Below are positions 1 to 10,967 of a stretch of 64,000 nt of DNA, piece after piece. This stretch comes from Agriotes lineatus. Its lineage: Eukaryota > Arthropoda > Insecta > Coleoptera > Elateridae. Position 1 is the stretch's first letter, and each line of letters opens with the position of its first letter. The stretch covers positions 98,406 through 162,405 of the forward strand of contig CALNHX010002968.1 of assembly GCA_940337035.1 (NCBI GenBank), written 5' to 3'. The notes beneath the pieces were generated by a model that saw only the letters and a program-made list of their open reading frames with translations, was not told where the DNA came from and did no database searches. Position numbers and translations under genes: made by a program.

Positions 1-1424
1 GTGGCAGCATTGGGATCTGGTATAGAGGTGGCGTATAGTTGGGTATAGAAGTTTTGAATGAGTGCTACAATGTCCGTCCGGTCTGACACAGTAATGCCGT
101 GATGGTTTTTCATTTTGGTTATGATGCTTTTACCTAAGGATCTCTTGGACTTCAGAATCTTCATATTAGTATTGTTTTCTATGGTGTTTAGTATAGTGTT
201 TGTGTTATGTGTTCTTATGTCCCTTCTTACTTCCTTGTTTATTGATTTATTAAGAGTTTTATATTCTGTGGTACCTCTAGGTGTTTTCCTCCTTTTCTTC
301 ATCAATTCTAGCGTCTCTGGTCGTAATTTTCCTTCTCTATTTCTCGATTTACTACAGATTTTCTTGATAGCAGTGTGGATGCTGGTGGTGATCTTTTCAG
401 TGAGTGCATTTAATTCCATTTCGTACAAAGCCTCGAGTGGTTGAAATCTATTTTGTAGTTCTAACTGATACTCACCTTTGTTATGGTTTAATTCTTCAGT
501 TGTTGGAAATTTGGATGTTTTAATCAATTTGTGTCTCGCAGATTTTAAGTCTAGCGAAATAGTAGCTCTCACCAAACGGTGGTCGCTATTCGTATCAAAT
601 CGGTTAAGCACGGAGACGTCTTTACATATCGTTTTATTATTTGAAAGGATGTAGTCGATTTCGTTTTTCGTTTTACCATCGGGGCTTTTCCAAGTCCATT
701 TCCTTTGTTTTGGTTTACTAAAGAAGGTATTGAGGCAATACAAATTTTTACTACTTAGAAAGTTTAGCAGCATGTCTCCTCTGTGATTTCTTACCCCCAA
801 ACCAAAGTTTCCAATATGATCAAGATCTCCAATTTGTTTTTGTCCGATCTTTGCGTTGAAGTCTCCACTAATAATGGTAAAATGTGATTTTTCTAATTGG
901 ATTGCTTTTGTGATATCCTCGAAGAAGGTTTCCATTTCTTCATCATCTGCTGTGCTTGTTGGAGCATATCCGTGAATTATTTGGAGACTATATCGCTTAT
1001 TCAGCTGAACGGTTATGTAAATGACTCTTTTGGATATGGGGACATATTTTGTTATAAGATGTTTCACTCTCTTGTTAATGATAAATGATACTCCTCCATT
1101 GCTGTAGTTATCTTCCGAATTGTTCTGGTAGAGCATGTGGCCAGACTTAAGGATAGTTGCTTTCTCTCCTGGCAACCTTGTCTCACAGAGCCCCACAATG
1201 TCCCATTTTATGTGCTTGAGTTCTTCTTCCAATTTCACAAGGTTGTCGTATGTGCTCATTGTCCTGATGTTATATGATGCTATATAAAGTTTTGTGCTTG
1301 ATTGTAGCTTTATCGAATTTGTGCCTCCCCCAGAGTCCGTGAGGCGGATTGATGATTCTTCATCAATGTGAGATTCTGAGCATTCTGCTCTACTCACCTG
1401 GGTATTCCTTTTTAAATTCGACAT
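1..1424 (-). CDS. LINE ORF2, endonuclease part (5' portion, open at window edge)
   Basis: Reading the minus strand from the ATG at 1422-1424, the frame stays open to base 1 (about 474 codons) and continues out of the window. The first ~45 residues are a low-complexity leader. An APE-type endonuclease domain follows, with all expected motifs in order: IASYNIRTM, a metal-binding Glu in GLCETR, GYAPTS, ISGDFNAKIG, KWTWKSPDGKTKNEIDYIL and NSDHRLVRA. The remaining ~190 residues are the basic linker that precedes the reverse transcriptase in RTE-like LINEs. The enzyme would nick target DNA for target-primed reverse transcription. No stop or frameshift was seen, unlike every other LINE here, so this copy may be young. 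The leader contains CAGGTGAGT, a good splice-donor match, which may be chance. Clade (RTE-like) is inferred from motif style; the RT itself lies outside the window. Confidence 0.85.
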   Translation of the reverse strand, partial: MSNLKRNTQVSRAECSESHIDEESSIRLTDSGGGTNSIKLQSSTKLYIASYNIRTMSTYDNLVKLEEELKHIKWDIVGLCETRLPGEKATILKSGHMLYQNNSEDNYSNGGVSFIINKRVKHLITKYVPISKRVIYITVQLNKRYSLQIIHGYAPTSTADDEEMETFFEDITKAIQLEKSHFTIISGDFNAKIGQKQIGDLDHIGNFGLGVRNHRGDMLLNFLSSKNLYCLNTFFSKPKQRKWTWKSPDGKTKNEIDYILSNNKTICKDVSVLNRFDTNSDHRLVRATISLDLKSARHKLIKTSKFPTTEELNHNKGEYQLELQNRFQPLEALYEMELNALTEKITTSIHTAIKKICSKSRNREGKLRPETLELMKKRRKTPRGTTEYKTLNKSINKEVRRDIRTHNTNTILNTIENNTNMKILKSKRSLGKSIITKMKNHHGITVSDRTDIVALIQNFYTQLYATSIPDPNAA

Positions 1425-1745
1425 TCTGGCATAGATATATGGTAGGTTTATGGCATTTAAAACGCCGCGCTTGCCGAGCGTGTTGGCGAGTGGGTTCCGG
1501 AAAGAGGGAGGATAGAATAAGATGTGGAAAGGATTTAGGTTAGGATATGATTCTCCCCCAGTTATAGGAGGCAGAGAGAATCACAGCTCGCGTGGGCAGG
1601 GTCGCTTCCCTGAAGTAGATCTATCCTCTATCGGGATCATAGAGGAGTGTCTACCCGCTACCCCCATTATTATCTACCTGGCTCAAAACATAATATACGT
1701 GTGGTCAAATATATACAGGGTGAGCACCTTAAGAAAGTAAAATGT
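1425..1745 (-). other. Probable 5' UTR of the LINE at 1-1424
   Basis: This stretch lies directly upstream of the LINE start codon on the minus strand and is richer in G+C than the DNA to its right. The composition changes near 1740, beside ATATACAGGGTGAGCACC, so the LINE 5' end is probably in that area. No target-site duplication can be tested because the 3' end is off the window. Two short plus-strand ORFs here look like chance. Confidence 0.4.
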
Positions 1746-2731
1746 TGTTATCTTTTGCTTTAACTGAGTAATAGATAAAAGTAATAATTTTCACATAGCT
1801 TAGGCTTTTACTCTTGATGAAAATAGATACAGGAGAGGGTAAATATCGTAAAACGACTAAAATTGTGTAGCAATCTACGTGTCCTTTATAACGCAATCAA
1901 AATCAAATCCAACTGCTATGCCGGCGTGGGCTAGCGGTTAAAGCGGTGAACTAGAAATCAAATTAGGAAGTATTCCATGGACATATTAGACGAAAATAAT
2001 TTTTGATCATAATATATTAAATTGGAAAATAAATGGTCAAGACACGGCACATGGACAAGACACGGCACAGGCGCAAGACACGGAACATTGGCAAGAAATA
2101 ACACTGTTGCATTATAACAACGATGGGAGCCTAAGCAATAGTTGTAAAAATACGAGATACGATTTCGGAACGTTGATAAAACATCCTCTGGCAGCTTCCA
2201 GAAGTTATATTTCTCCCACTTGAATTGTGAAAAGTAGCTTTTCATACGTACATAGGCATTTTTAGACCTTTCTAAGCAAATAAATTAGTAAATGATAAAA
2301 AGCATGAAGAAAATAGTATTTGGAAAAATTTCTTAGTAATTCCTACTTTATTTCCCATGTGCTAAATGGAAGAATTCGAAAGCTGCTTGAGGTTAGTAAC
2401 TACTTTCCTCGAATAGTGACACGGCAAGACATACATACATTCGTTATCAACAAATTCAAGGAACAATAAAAACAAAAGTATAATTGCTCTAATAACTGGT
2501 ATTTTTCAAGTATTTCTGAATTTGTATATCTATAATCCGTTTAACTTTTTTACCATTATATCAGCTAGGTCATCACATCATTCAACGTCCGTCGACGACA
2601 CGAGTGGTGGCAGGTGCGCTTCTAGTGATGCCACTCACGATAGAAAATTTCAAGTGAAAAACTACAAGTATATGATTAATAGCATTTCCTCTTTAGGCAA
2701 AGTATAACAAATATACGTTGCCATCAATAAA
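1746..2731. other. Anonymous AT-rich DNA
   Basis: No gene was recognised. It holds the 18-bp tandem repeat listed separately and, at 1921-1948, a GC-rich scrap with a tRNA A-box look (TGGGCTAGCGG) but no B box. A 95-codon minus-strand ORF overlaps the tandem repeat and owes part of its length to it. Confidence 0.4.
2038..2100. repeat. 18-bp tandem repeat, 3.5 copies
   Basis: Three units start at 2038, 2056 and 2074, each opening with CAAGACACGG, and a partial fourth starts at 2092. The units differ at a few bases near their ends. Eighteen is a multiple of three, so the repeat reads as a six-residue amino-acid repeat in the minus-strand ORF around it; I see no other sign that it is coding. 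Confidence 0.85.
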
Positions 2732-2960
2732 CAGATGGGTGGTGGATACTGTCAACAGAGGCAATCAAATGAGCTAGAATACAGTTTATAGGATTGTATG
2801 CGTTAGACAGAAATAGACTAATATGCTGTTAAAATTTAGTATCCACAGAATCAAGGTGTTTTGTTTTCAGAGAACGCTGAATTCTAGGATACTATATTTT
2901 AAGACATATGTATTCTACCTAATTTGACTGCCTATGTTGGCAGTATCCACCACCAATCTG
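2732..2960. mobile_element. MITE-like element with ~37-bp terminal inverted repeats
   Basis: The left end begins CAGATGGGTGGTGGATACTG and the right end is its imperfect inverse, finishing at 2960. The arms are about 37 bp with roughly five mismatches, around a ~155-bp AT-rich centre without coding potential. No clear target-site duplication was found, so the family is unknown. Confidence 0.6.
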
Positions 2961-4479
2961 TATATGTGTTTACTTACAGTGACATTCTTCAGTTCAAGAT
3001 CATAAAGCCTTAAGAAACCTAAAATAGATAGAATTTTATATATTTAAATTAAATTTATTTCTCTTTTATAATTCGGAAATGTTCAACTTTGAAGATTTTC
3101 TAAAACGTAGAGTTATCGTAAGAAAATAGGCATTAAATTTGGTACTAAAAACCTTTATTCAAAATAAAGCAAATATAAATACAACATATTGATTATTACC
3201 ATTGAGTCATTCTACTGTTTTTAAAATATAGGCTATAATAAAAGCATCTTTTCTATTTTCACGACCATTATAATACCGATGAATTTTTATTCTATTGCTG
3301 GCTTCCGATGCCCAATTTTAAAAGGTCGTCCTGACAAATACATATTTGCACAGTCAGCATAGGCGGAGTTTGTGAATAATATGTGCAAGTTAGTACTTCA
3401 TGGGTACGGCAATATTAGGATTACGTATCCGATTACGCCACGTATAATGTTAAATAATATTCATCAAACTTTTCTACATTTCTTAACAAAGTACAGGCCA
3501 ACTAGAATATCACCTCATAAAATGTTTTTGAATTTAAACACGCTGTTTAGGGGCATCACAAGTCATACGAGCGTTATTCGGTCTTGTTACACCGTTGAAT
3601 GCTCTAACAATTAATAACACCAAACTAAACCAATCCGTGTTGAATTCAGACTGTTTATCCCGGGGGGAATTGAAATGTCTGGGGGGAATTTTTACCTATT
3701 TCCGCGCAATTCACCCATTTTTTATGTAATAAAGAGACATGAATATGATGTGGTAATGTTTCCGGAAGGGAATTCTGTACTGCCCGGGGGGAATTTCCCT
3801 CCCGGTCATCCTCCTGGATTCAAAACTGAAACCAATGACCATCATAACACTCTTCAAAGCAAGCCAGATAGCAAATTGTTAATATCCAGAAATAGTTCCA
3901 TGACCATTGCGTCCAACGGCCCCTCTAACTGAACTCTGGCAGTAGGGGTGACTTAACACTAAATTGAATATAATAAATACAAGCGCCATCAATTTAAATA
4001 ATCAACAATTCCCAAATCTAAATTGGAATTTTCTCAAAACTTGCAATGAAGATGAAACCTCAACAGTTGTTGTCTCTATGAAACTCAAATGAAGTGATAA
4101 GCTATACTTTGTTAAAGTAAAAACAAGTTAAAAATGCTGCACAATTAAATTGAGATGTATATATTATTGTTTTATGTATAAAAGAGGTATTTCCTCGTGT
4201 GATATATCTATATGCATATATGTAATTCTGAATTTATATCATGTAACAGTGCTTACATAGCAAATTTGCGACGTGATCACAAGGAGCTCACAGTAAATTG
4301 GTAATTATAGATATAGGTTTAACATATACCTACCCAAATATTCCAAATTAAAAGTACGTAGAGAACACATATTGAATATTACTGCCTCGCTAAATACAGC
4401 AAAGGAAAGTAATTTTTCACATAATCTTAATACACTCTAGTGGCCAAATATTTAAGTAATTAATAGCTTATCTGTCGTC
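2961..4479. other. Anonymous DNA with a G-run motif cluster
   Basis: No gene was recognised. At 3660-3805 the motif GGGGGGAATT (or a close form) recurs three times within ~150 bp in otherwise AT-rich DNA. Short ORFs at 3372-3614 and 3675-3932 have no recognisable domain. Confidence 0.35.
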
Positions 4480-4655
4480 TATAGTGCAGGTCACAGAAAC
4501 GGATGTGGTCTCGATTTTTCACCGATTCAGTACCGGACGACACAGACGCCTGCTACACGCAAACCCCTGAGAATCGAAATACCCCTTGCAGCACAGCAAA
4601 GAAAGGAGATTAAAATAAATCTGATCTAATAAAAGAAGAAGAAAAAGGTAAAGCC
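4480..4655 (+). mobile_element. Possible LINE 3' end with GAA-rich tail
   Basis: A moderately GC-rich stretch ends in TCTAATAAAAGAAGAAGAAA. RTE-like LINEs in this window also end in GAA-rich runs (13555-13613, and the minus strand at 42560). No coding part is attached, so this is only a suggestion of a severely 5'-truncated copy. Confidence 0.25.
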
Positions 4656-6628
4656 CTGCAAGAAAAATGCCATTAGCTCATAGGATTGTTTTTCTTTTAT
4701 ACATCTTATTCCAGGTATTGAACGGCTTTTAATCGTGCTTTCTCCAGTCCTACGCCGAATAATCCGGAGTTGCTGCCCTAAACAATAGAATGAAATTGCA
4801 TCACAAAGCTGCTAATAAGGATAATAATGGCTTACCAAACAAACATTACTGAATTCATTCAACTCTCCTTGCGGATCCAGAAAATTTCGAATCTGAAAAA
4901 TAAGAAAGATGATCAAGTAGTTCTAAATGTAGTTAATGATTATATTGTGTGCATCTGCGTTGTACAACTAAAACAAGGCCATTCATTGGAAGAGTCCCGG
5001 GTTACAGAAATATTTGTGGTACCCAAACAGGAACAAGTGTGAACTACAATTTTGATAATAATGCTATATAAGATTCTTTGCGTATGTCTATTTTATTTTC
5101 TAGGAAATTTAAAAGAGGTATTTATATTACTAGAGGGAATGACACTTGACTCCAGAGTTTAACATATGCATTTTTTGACGCTTAAATTTTATGATAAAAC
5201 CATCTCTTGTGTTCAGCTGCATTTAAAAGAATCTAAATATAAAAAGTAGGGTACTATTTAGTTTGTTATTAATCACATTTCTAATTGCAACGGGATCTAA
5301 TGTATTATATTCTCTCCCGCTGTCTTTGGAAATCAACGAGGGAACCAAAAGTCTATTTTCGATACAGAAAATCTCGTAACTAGAGTGCCTTGATGTCAAT
5401 TCGACGGATGTGTCGTTTAACAGGGTACTAGCAAATAGTTGTCCCTTCTCAATCTTAAGTACTTTTGAATAAGACATATTCTTTCCTCTTTGTTCAATTT
5501 TAGTAACAATAACTAACTACTTGACGTTGCTAAATGAAAGGTTTTGTTTCATCATGATACGTGTACATTGGCGAAATATCGATAATTTAACTTTATCATA
5601 GGTTAAATAAATATTATGAAAATTACACCCTAATAACCACCACTTTTCCATTATGCAGTTTCTAAAATACAGGGCATAGCAAACAATTACCCCAACCTTG
5701 TTGAAATCAAAGTTTCATCGTTACGTCGTCTTGATCACCTCCCGACTCAATCAACAGGTCAGCCAATAGAGGTGCTTTTGCTGTGCGACGGATCGGCACG
5801 TGTTCCCGTAATCCAGCAGTGGCGCCGCCAGGATTCTAAGGTATTGTGATGTAGTTCGCTAATTTTGGTGCTATAGTTTACGATGCTGCGGCTAAATAAA
5901 CAGCCAGTGGCGCTTTCTGAAAAGGCATATAATTACGTAGCCCGTTCTTAATTTTAGTCCTGTTTGAGTAACTTACGTTCAAAGGTTTGGGAGTGTTATG
6001 TATCTTGTATTAACTCAATATTTGCTTTTCTTTTATGGTGTTTTCATGAGACGTCCCATTGTGTGTTTTTTATGTTTTATTTTTATAAGGAGTGCTAGCG
6101 GCCTACAAGAAATTAATAACAAGGTTGGTTCATGGAAAGACGAGCTTGGACGTCGCACACAGCTGTCGCCAAATCAAACTACAGTTCCTCATTTCAGATT
6201 TCCAAGGAGCAGTTTTTTAAAGATTTCTAATAACTCGAATCAATAACCAATTCAACAGCATATCGCCCTAATTCACGTTTTAGCTGGCCAAGTTACTGTT
6301 ACAGGGACTGTTGAGCCTAGGTGAATTTTGCTTGTACATCATCAAGTTGCTTTTTTGAATTTACCGATTAAAGAAGCCGCTACATGCGACCTGATTTTAG
6401 TGTCGTAAATACCGATTTAGCCTAAACTAAACCCTACCTCTAACAAGGGACATAAAATGTGACTGTCGGATCAAGTCAAAAAACTTCTATGTTTCTCACT
6501 CTTTTTGAAATGAGTAGGAACTATTGTATTCCACGAATTCGTTGTTTTGCCTTAAGATCGTTTCGTCTAACTGTAACGGCCATTAAAATGTTCTTTAACA
6601 TAAACGCAATTACATCAGTATTCATAAC
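4656..6628. other. Anonymous DNA
   Basis: No recognisable gene. Short ORFs occur at 4827-5042 (+) and 5223-5477 (-) without domains. A small ORF at 5998-6246 is listed separately. Confidence 0.35.
5998..6246 (+). CDS. Hypothetical small ORF with signal-peptide-like start
   Basis: An 82-codon ORF. Its internal Met at codon 17 begins MRRPIVCFLCFIFIRSASG, which has the basic-hydrophobic-small layout of a signal peptide, followed by a ~48-residue polar tail with no cysteine pattern. Nothing in the flanks supports transcription or splicing, and ORFs of this length are common by chance. I do not recognise it. Confidence 0.12.
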   Translation: MYLVLTQYLLFFYGVFMRRPIVCFLCFIFIRSASGLQEINNKVGSWKDELGRRTQLSPNQTTVPHFRFPRSSFLKISNNSNQ

Positions 6629-6822
6629 TAGTGAATCACCCGAGCTACGCGTCGGTTCGATAATGTAAGAGAGATTCATTAATATAAATTAAAAAAGGAT
6701 GCATCGGCCGGGAATCGAACCCGGGTCGCCCGCGTCGCAGGCGAGCATTCTACTACTGAACCAAAGATGCTTTGTTGAACAAGGCGCTGCTAGAATGGTG
6801 TATAGTGAATCACCCGAGTTAC
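6629..6822. repeat. 20-bp direct repeats flanking the tRNA-like sequence
   Basis: TAGTGAATCACCCGAGCTAC at 6629-6648 recurs at 6803-6822 with one change (GTTAC for GCTAC). The pair brackets the tRNA-like sequence at 6700-6770. It may mark a duplicated target site or a small repeat unit. Confidence 0.7.
6700..6770 (-). tRNA. tRNA-Gly-like gene with anticodon GCG; probable pseudogene
   Basis: The minus strand reads as a 71-nt tRNA without CCA. The A box (TGGTTCAGTAGTAG) and B box (GGTTCGATTCC) are intact, the D, anticodon and T stems pair, and TTTTTT lies just downstream (6691-6696), as expected of a pol III terminator. Overall it matches eukaryotic tRNA-Gly(GCC), but the anticodon loop is CUGCGAC, giving anticodon GCG (Arg codon CGC). 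Positions 6-7 of the acceptor arm are UU facing CC, leaving two mismatches. It could be a decayed gene copy, a tRNA-derived retrosequence, or less likely a recoded tRNA. Confidence 0.7.
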
Positions 6823-6971
6823 TCTTAGCTTCGCTTACGCGATTTAATTAAAACTTTACTTTTTCGTACTTTTTTTTTTAGTGAAAACCGGCCTACGATC
6901 CAAGTCTAAAAAAAATGTTAAGCTATCCTACAATTTGATCGGTCCAGTATCTTCGGAGGAGATAGCGAACA

Positions 6972-6991
6972 AACATACATACATACATACA
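6972..6991. repeat. (CATA)n microsatellite
   Basis: About five CATA units in a row. Nothing links it to an adjacent element. Confidence 0.9.
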
Positions 6992-6999
6992 AAGAAAGA

Positions 7000-7465
7000 G
7001 ACCAGAGATTTTATGGTATAGATGTCACTTTATTAATTTCTCATCAGTTTGCAAGGCAGCGTTCGTGAAATAATTTGAAAAACAGATTGCTACTTTTTAA
7101 TCCAATTAAGCAGTTTATTGGGGTTTTATGAGCGGCATTTGTATTTTTTGATATGCACACAGTAATTTTGATACTAGAAGAGAGATAATTTTTGTTTGCT
7201 AGAAATTGCCAAGGACCGCTACAGAGATATTAATATTTCCTTGTTCTACAACTCCTCAATTCTTAGTAAAGAAATATACTTCCCGCAAACTGTATATGTA
7301 CATATAATGCAGCTTTTGTTAGCTTAAAAAATGTCTGCACATTAATTTGAATTTTTTCAATCATATAAATAAAGGAGAACGATCCAAACGTGTGTGTCAC
7401 GACAATTGCAGACGCGATGTCCCCCATTTGTGTTTACATGCATCTCACCGTCGCCTCGATTTCGC
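7000..7465. other. Anonymous AT-rich DNA
   Basis: No gene or repeat was recognised up to the GC-rich minisatellite, apart from plain AT-rich sequence. Confidence 0.4.
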
Positions 7466-7467
7466 GA

Positions 7468-8478
7468 CCGGGGAGGAGCCCCGAGTGTCCCACTGGAGAG
7501 GAGCGGAGCCCCGATGGCTCCCTTGGAAAAGGGCGAACTCCCGGGGGCCCCCTTGGAGAGGTGCCGAGCGCCAAGGGCCCCCTTGGAGAGGGGCGGAGTC
7601 CCAAGGGCCCCCTTGGAGAGGGACAAAGTCCCGAGGGCCCCCTTGGAGAGGGGCGAAGTCCCGAAGGCCCCCTTGAAGAGAAGCGGAGTCCCAAGGGCCC
7701 CTTGGAGAGGGGCGGAGCCCTGATGGCTCTCTTGGAGAAGGGCGAAGTCCCGGGGCCCCCTTGGAGAGGTGCCGAGTGCCAAGGGCCCCCTTGGAGAGGG
7801 GCGAAGCCCAGAGCGCCCCCTTGGAAAGGGGCCGAGTCCCGAGGGCCCCCTTGGAGAGGGGCGGAGTCCCAAGGGCCCCCTTGGAAAGGGGCGAAGTCCC
7901 GAGGGCCCCCTTGAAGAGAAGCGGAGTCCCAAGGGCCCCTTGGAGAGGCCGCCCCGATGGCTCCCTTGGAGAAGGGCGAAGTCCCGGGGCCCCCTTGGAG
8001 AGGTGCCGAGCGCCAAGGGCCCCCTTGGAGAGGGGCGAAGCCCAGAGCGCCCCCTCGGAGAGGGGCCGAGTCCCGAGGGTCCCCTTGGAGAGGGGCGGAG
8101 TTCCAAGGGCCCCCTTGGAAAGGGGCGAAGTCCCGCGGGCCCCCTTGAAGGGAAGCGGAGTCCCAAGGGCCCCTTGGAGAGGGGCGGAGCCCCGATGGCT
8201 CCCTTGGAAAAGGGCGAAGTCATGGGGCCCCCTTGGAGAGGGGAGAAGTCCCGAGGCCCCCCTTGAAGAGAAGCGGAGTCCCAAGGGCCCCTTTGGAGAG
8301 GGGCGGAGTCCTCGAAACCCCGAAGGCCCCCTTAGAGAGGGGCGAAACCCGTGGAGCCCCGAGGGTTCCTTTAGAGAAGGGCAAAACCCCTGGAGCCGCG
8401 AAGGCCCCCTTGGAGAGGGACGGACCACCTAGGGCCCCTTGGAGAGGGGCGGAGCCCATTGAACCCCCTTGGAATGGC
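7468..8478. repeat. GC-rich 30-bp minisatellite with ~235-bp higher-order repeat
   Basis: About 33 tandem units of 30 bp fill this ~1-kb block, which is strongly G+C and CpG rich in an AT-rich setting. Each unit contains CCAAGGGCCCCCTTGG, a near-palindrome of 16 bp. Variant units recur in order: the TTGAAGAGAAGCGGAG-type unit occurs at about 7676, 7914, 8148 and 8266, giving higher-order periods near 238, 234 and 118 bp (eight or four units). Thirty is divisible by three, so several frames on both strands stay open for 80-330 codons and encode 10-residue repeats such as ERGGVPRAPL (plus) or LSKGALGTPP (minus). These ORFs follow from the repeat and I do not call them genes. The near-palindromic units could form hairpins. 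Confidence 0.95.
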
Positions 8479-9904
8479 CCAACGTAATAAGCCTAAAAAT
8501 GGTGGTAAATTGAATAGAATAGACCGCGCAATAGCGCGCGCAGCCCCGTTTATATAACAATAAATTCGGTAGAAATAAAATGGGAAGTGTAAGAGTATAA
8601 AGAGTTTATAATTTTAATTTAATTATTTAAACATAAAAAAATTGGAAAAACGTAACTGTGTGTAATTGAAATATAGCTGAAATCTTTAACGAGTCTGCTC
8701 CATAGCTCGATATCGAATATCTTGTTTTTTGTTTAATATATTTGTAATTTTCGTCATTCTAATCGGTCCTATTATTGTATTGACATAATATCACGTTTTT
8801 GTTTTTTATATGATGGGAGAAACTGTACAATTTCTCTCTTAGGGCTACACATTGTTTAACATTATTTAATGCTCAAATTATGCGAATCTATCTACAAATA
8901 TGAATTGAAGCTTGAAGCGAAATTCAGAGTTGGTGGGAAGTTGGTTTGATTAAAGACCCAGTAAAGCTCTTGTGATCAGTGATGTCAACAAACAGCGTGA
9001 ATCATTACTTCGTGTTTACAATTTTAGAAAAACATCCTATGACTGACATTTTGTTGACCTTCGTCTGATTAGCATTCACTGTGTTGTCTAATTATTATCC
9101 AGTGTGTCATCAAATGGAAATAAGTACAACGCTTCTCTTTGAAATTTCAACCTGTTTGAACTGAAATTTGTTTCTTACAATACTTTACATTTATCAAAAC
9201 TCGGAAATACTAAAACGTGTGCATATTACTTTTTTTTGACACTGCCCATCTACCGGCAGTCATCACTGTTATAAAATGATTATGAAAGTAGAAGGGGTAA
9301 TAAACATTGAAGTGCCATTTCGTGCACTAGATCCGTAAACAACTATTATTTTCAATAAAGGCTTTTAATACCAAATATACATGCTAATTTTCTTACGATA
9401 ACTTCACTGTTTCAGTAATTCGTATCTTCGAAGTCGAACTATTTCAAAATATCTTTTTTAGAGAAAAGAGAAAGAATTTTAATTTAAACATATAAAGTTC
9501 TTTCTGTTTCAGATTTCTGAAATCGGTATGACCTTGTACGCAATTGAAGAGTGTTGATGTCGATATCTGTTTTTATCTAGTTTCTAAAGCGGTAATGCTA
9601 TTAGTAATAGATTTTACATTTTACATTATCACTAGAAGTGCACCTGCCACCCCACTCGTCTCGTTCATGGAAGTTTGATGATCTTGCTGATACCTATAAT
9701 GATAAAAGTTTAGACGGTTATACTTTCGATTTTATTGTTCTTTTAATTTGGCGATAATGGATGTATGCATGTCCTGTCATGTAATTTCCAGTGACGGTTA
9801 ACCTCAAGCAGCTCTGGAATTCTTATATTTGGCACGTGTAAGATAATGTAGGTTCGACGCTCCTCGTTATCTATTGCATTGTCAATTATTACAAATACAG
9901 GGAA
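8479..9904. other. Anonymous AT-rich DNA
   Basis: No gene was recognised. GC content drops sharply at the end of the minisatellite, after a short CG-rich edge at 8522-8548. Confidence 0.4.
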
Positions 9905-10330
9905 CATAGAAACCGATGTGAAAAACTTAGCCAGCTGACTAAAAAAGCAATGACGAAGATGAACAAAATTTTGAAAGACGCTAATATAGCCAAACAATTG
10001 AAGATTAGGCTAGTGCGCTGTCTAATATTTTCTATCTTACCTATGCCAGTAAATCGAGGCCGATGTGGCAAAAGAGAAGATGGACCATCGATGATATAAA
10101 GATGTTTTGTTGAAGAAGGATGCTATGGGTGTCATGGACTGAACACCGCACAAACGTTTTAGTTCTGAAGGAAATTGGATCTAAACGACGACTTTCCAGT
10201 GAAATATAGTTAAAGACGTTGCGTTACTTTGGCCATATAATACCAAGAGGGTAAGGCGAAGGAACTAGACCCAGAGGCAGATCTCCTACACAATGAGATG
10301 CACAGAACAACTAGTTAACTCGCAGTAGCA
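9905..10330 (+). pseudogene. Degenerate LINE ORF2, C-terminal region
   Basis: Across shifting plus-strand frames the text matches the C-terminal part of RTE-like ORF2 proteins: LTKKAMTKMNKILKDANIA, then RMLWVSWTEHRTNVLVLKEI, then LKTLRYFGHIIPRE. Stops and frameshifts lie between these segments. In the family this region follows the reverse transcriptase. The copy is old and inert. Confidence 0.65.
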
Positions 10331-10374
10331 GTGGCCACTACTTTCCCTAGAGAAGACTGAGGAAAAGTAAGAAA

Positions 10375-10640
10375 TGAAATTGACTACGTCATGATCAATA
10401 AACAATACAAGAATAATAGGCCGAGGCTCAGATCATAATCCGTCAATTGATAACTTCATCTTTAAAGGCAGACTTGTACAACAAAAAAAATGGAAACGAG
10501 ACGCTGTCATAGCAAAGGTGTGAGGAGAGAAGAAAAACAAGAAGAAATGAAAACCAAACTCCAAAACAGTCAGCAAGGAATTGATGTTACAGAAGAGTTG
10601 TTCATCGATAAAATTTGGAATGATTTTACAACAACCATAC
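10375..10640 (+). pseudogene. Degenerate LINE fragment, endonuclease end and linker
   Basis: The plus strand reads NEIDYVMINKQYKNN and, after a shift, GSDHNPSIDNFIFKGR, which are the last APE-endonuclease motifs (IDY and SDH). A basic Lys/Glu-rich linker continues in the ORF from 10490. It is truncated at both ends and differs in family from the fragment just upstream. It ends at the start of the 327-bp repeat. Confidence 0.6.
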
Positions 10641-10967
10641 CCTATTTGAGATGGAAAAATAGATGCTTACTGCACATAAATTATTTGCAACTATAAATTG
10701 GTGATTGGTATGGAAAGTTCGGTTGGTTTACCACCATGTTTCACGGATTTCAATCCTATAGGCTTTTATGTCTGTGCTTGTATGGAGAGGGAGGTATATG
10801 CAACGAAGGTACGTACCATTGAGGTAAGACGCAGTCGCATTGAAAGTGTAGCAGAATAGAGTTTCCAAAATCTCAACTTAGTACAGTAAATGAACCTTCT
10901 CTTCGCCGCTGCCAAGTTTGCGTACGAGATATATTATAATTTTGGAAATAGTCAAGATATTTGGGTA
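10641..10967. repeat. 327-bp direct repeat, left copy
   Basis: This segment, from CCTATTTGAGATGG to GATATTTGGGTA, is repeated at 13683-14007 in the same orientation with about 90% identity by eye. The two copies bracket the LINE at 10968-13613. It is non-coding. Confidence 0.85.

Noticed and set aside
115..444. 109-codon plus-strand ORF, hydrophobic
   Set aside because: It is the antisense reading of the LINE linker that encodes protein on the minus strand across this region; the hydrophobic look comes from reversed Lys/Glu codons.
1921..1950. tRNA-like or SINE head with an A-box motif
   Set aside because: No B box, no pairing stems and no repeat copy elsewhere in the window.
7468..8478. 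CRISPR-like array
   Set aside because: Units are contiguous with no unique spacers, and the setting is a eukaryotic genome.
7357..8487. Long ORFs on both strands (up to 327 codons) with collagen-like or Pro-rich repeats
   Set aside because: All come from a 30-bp tandem repeat that keeps several frames open at once; there is no non-repetitive domain and no upstream signal.
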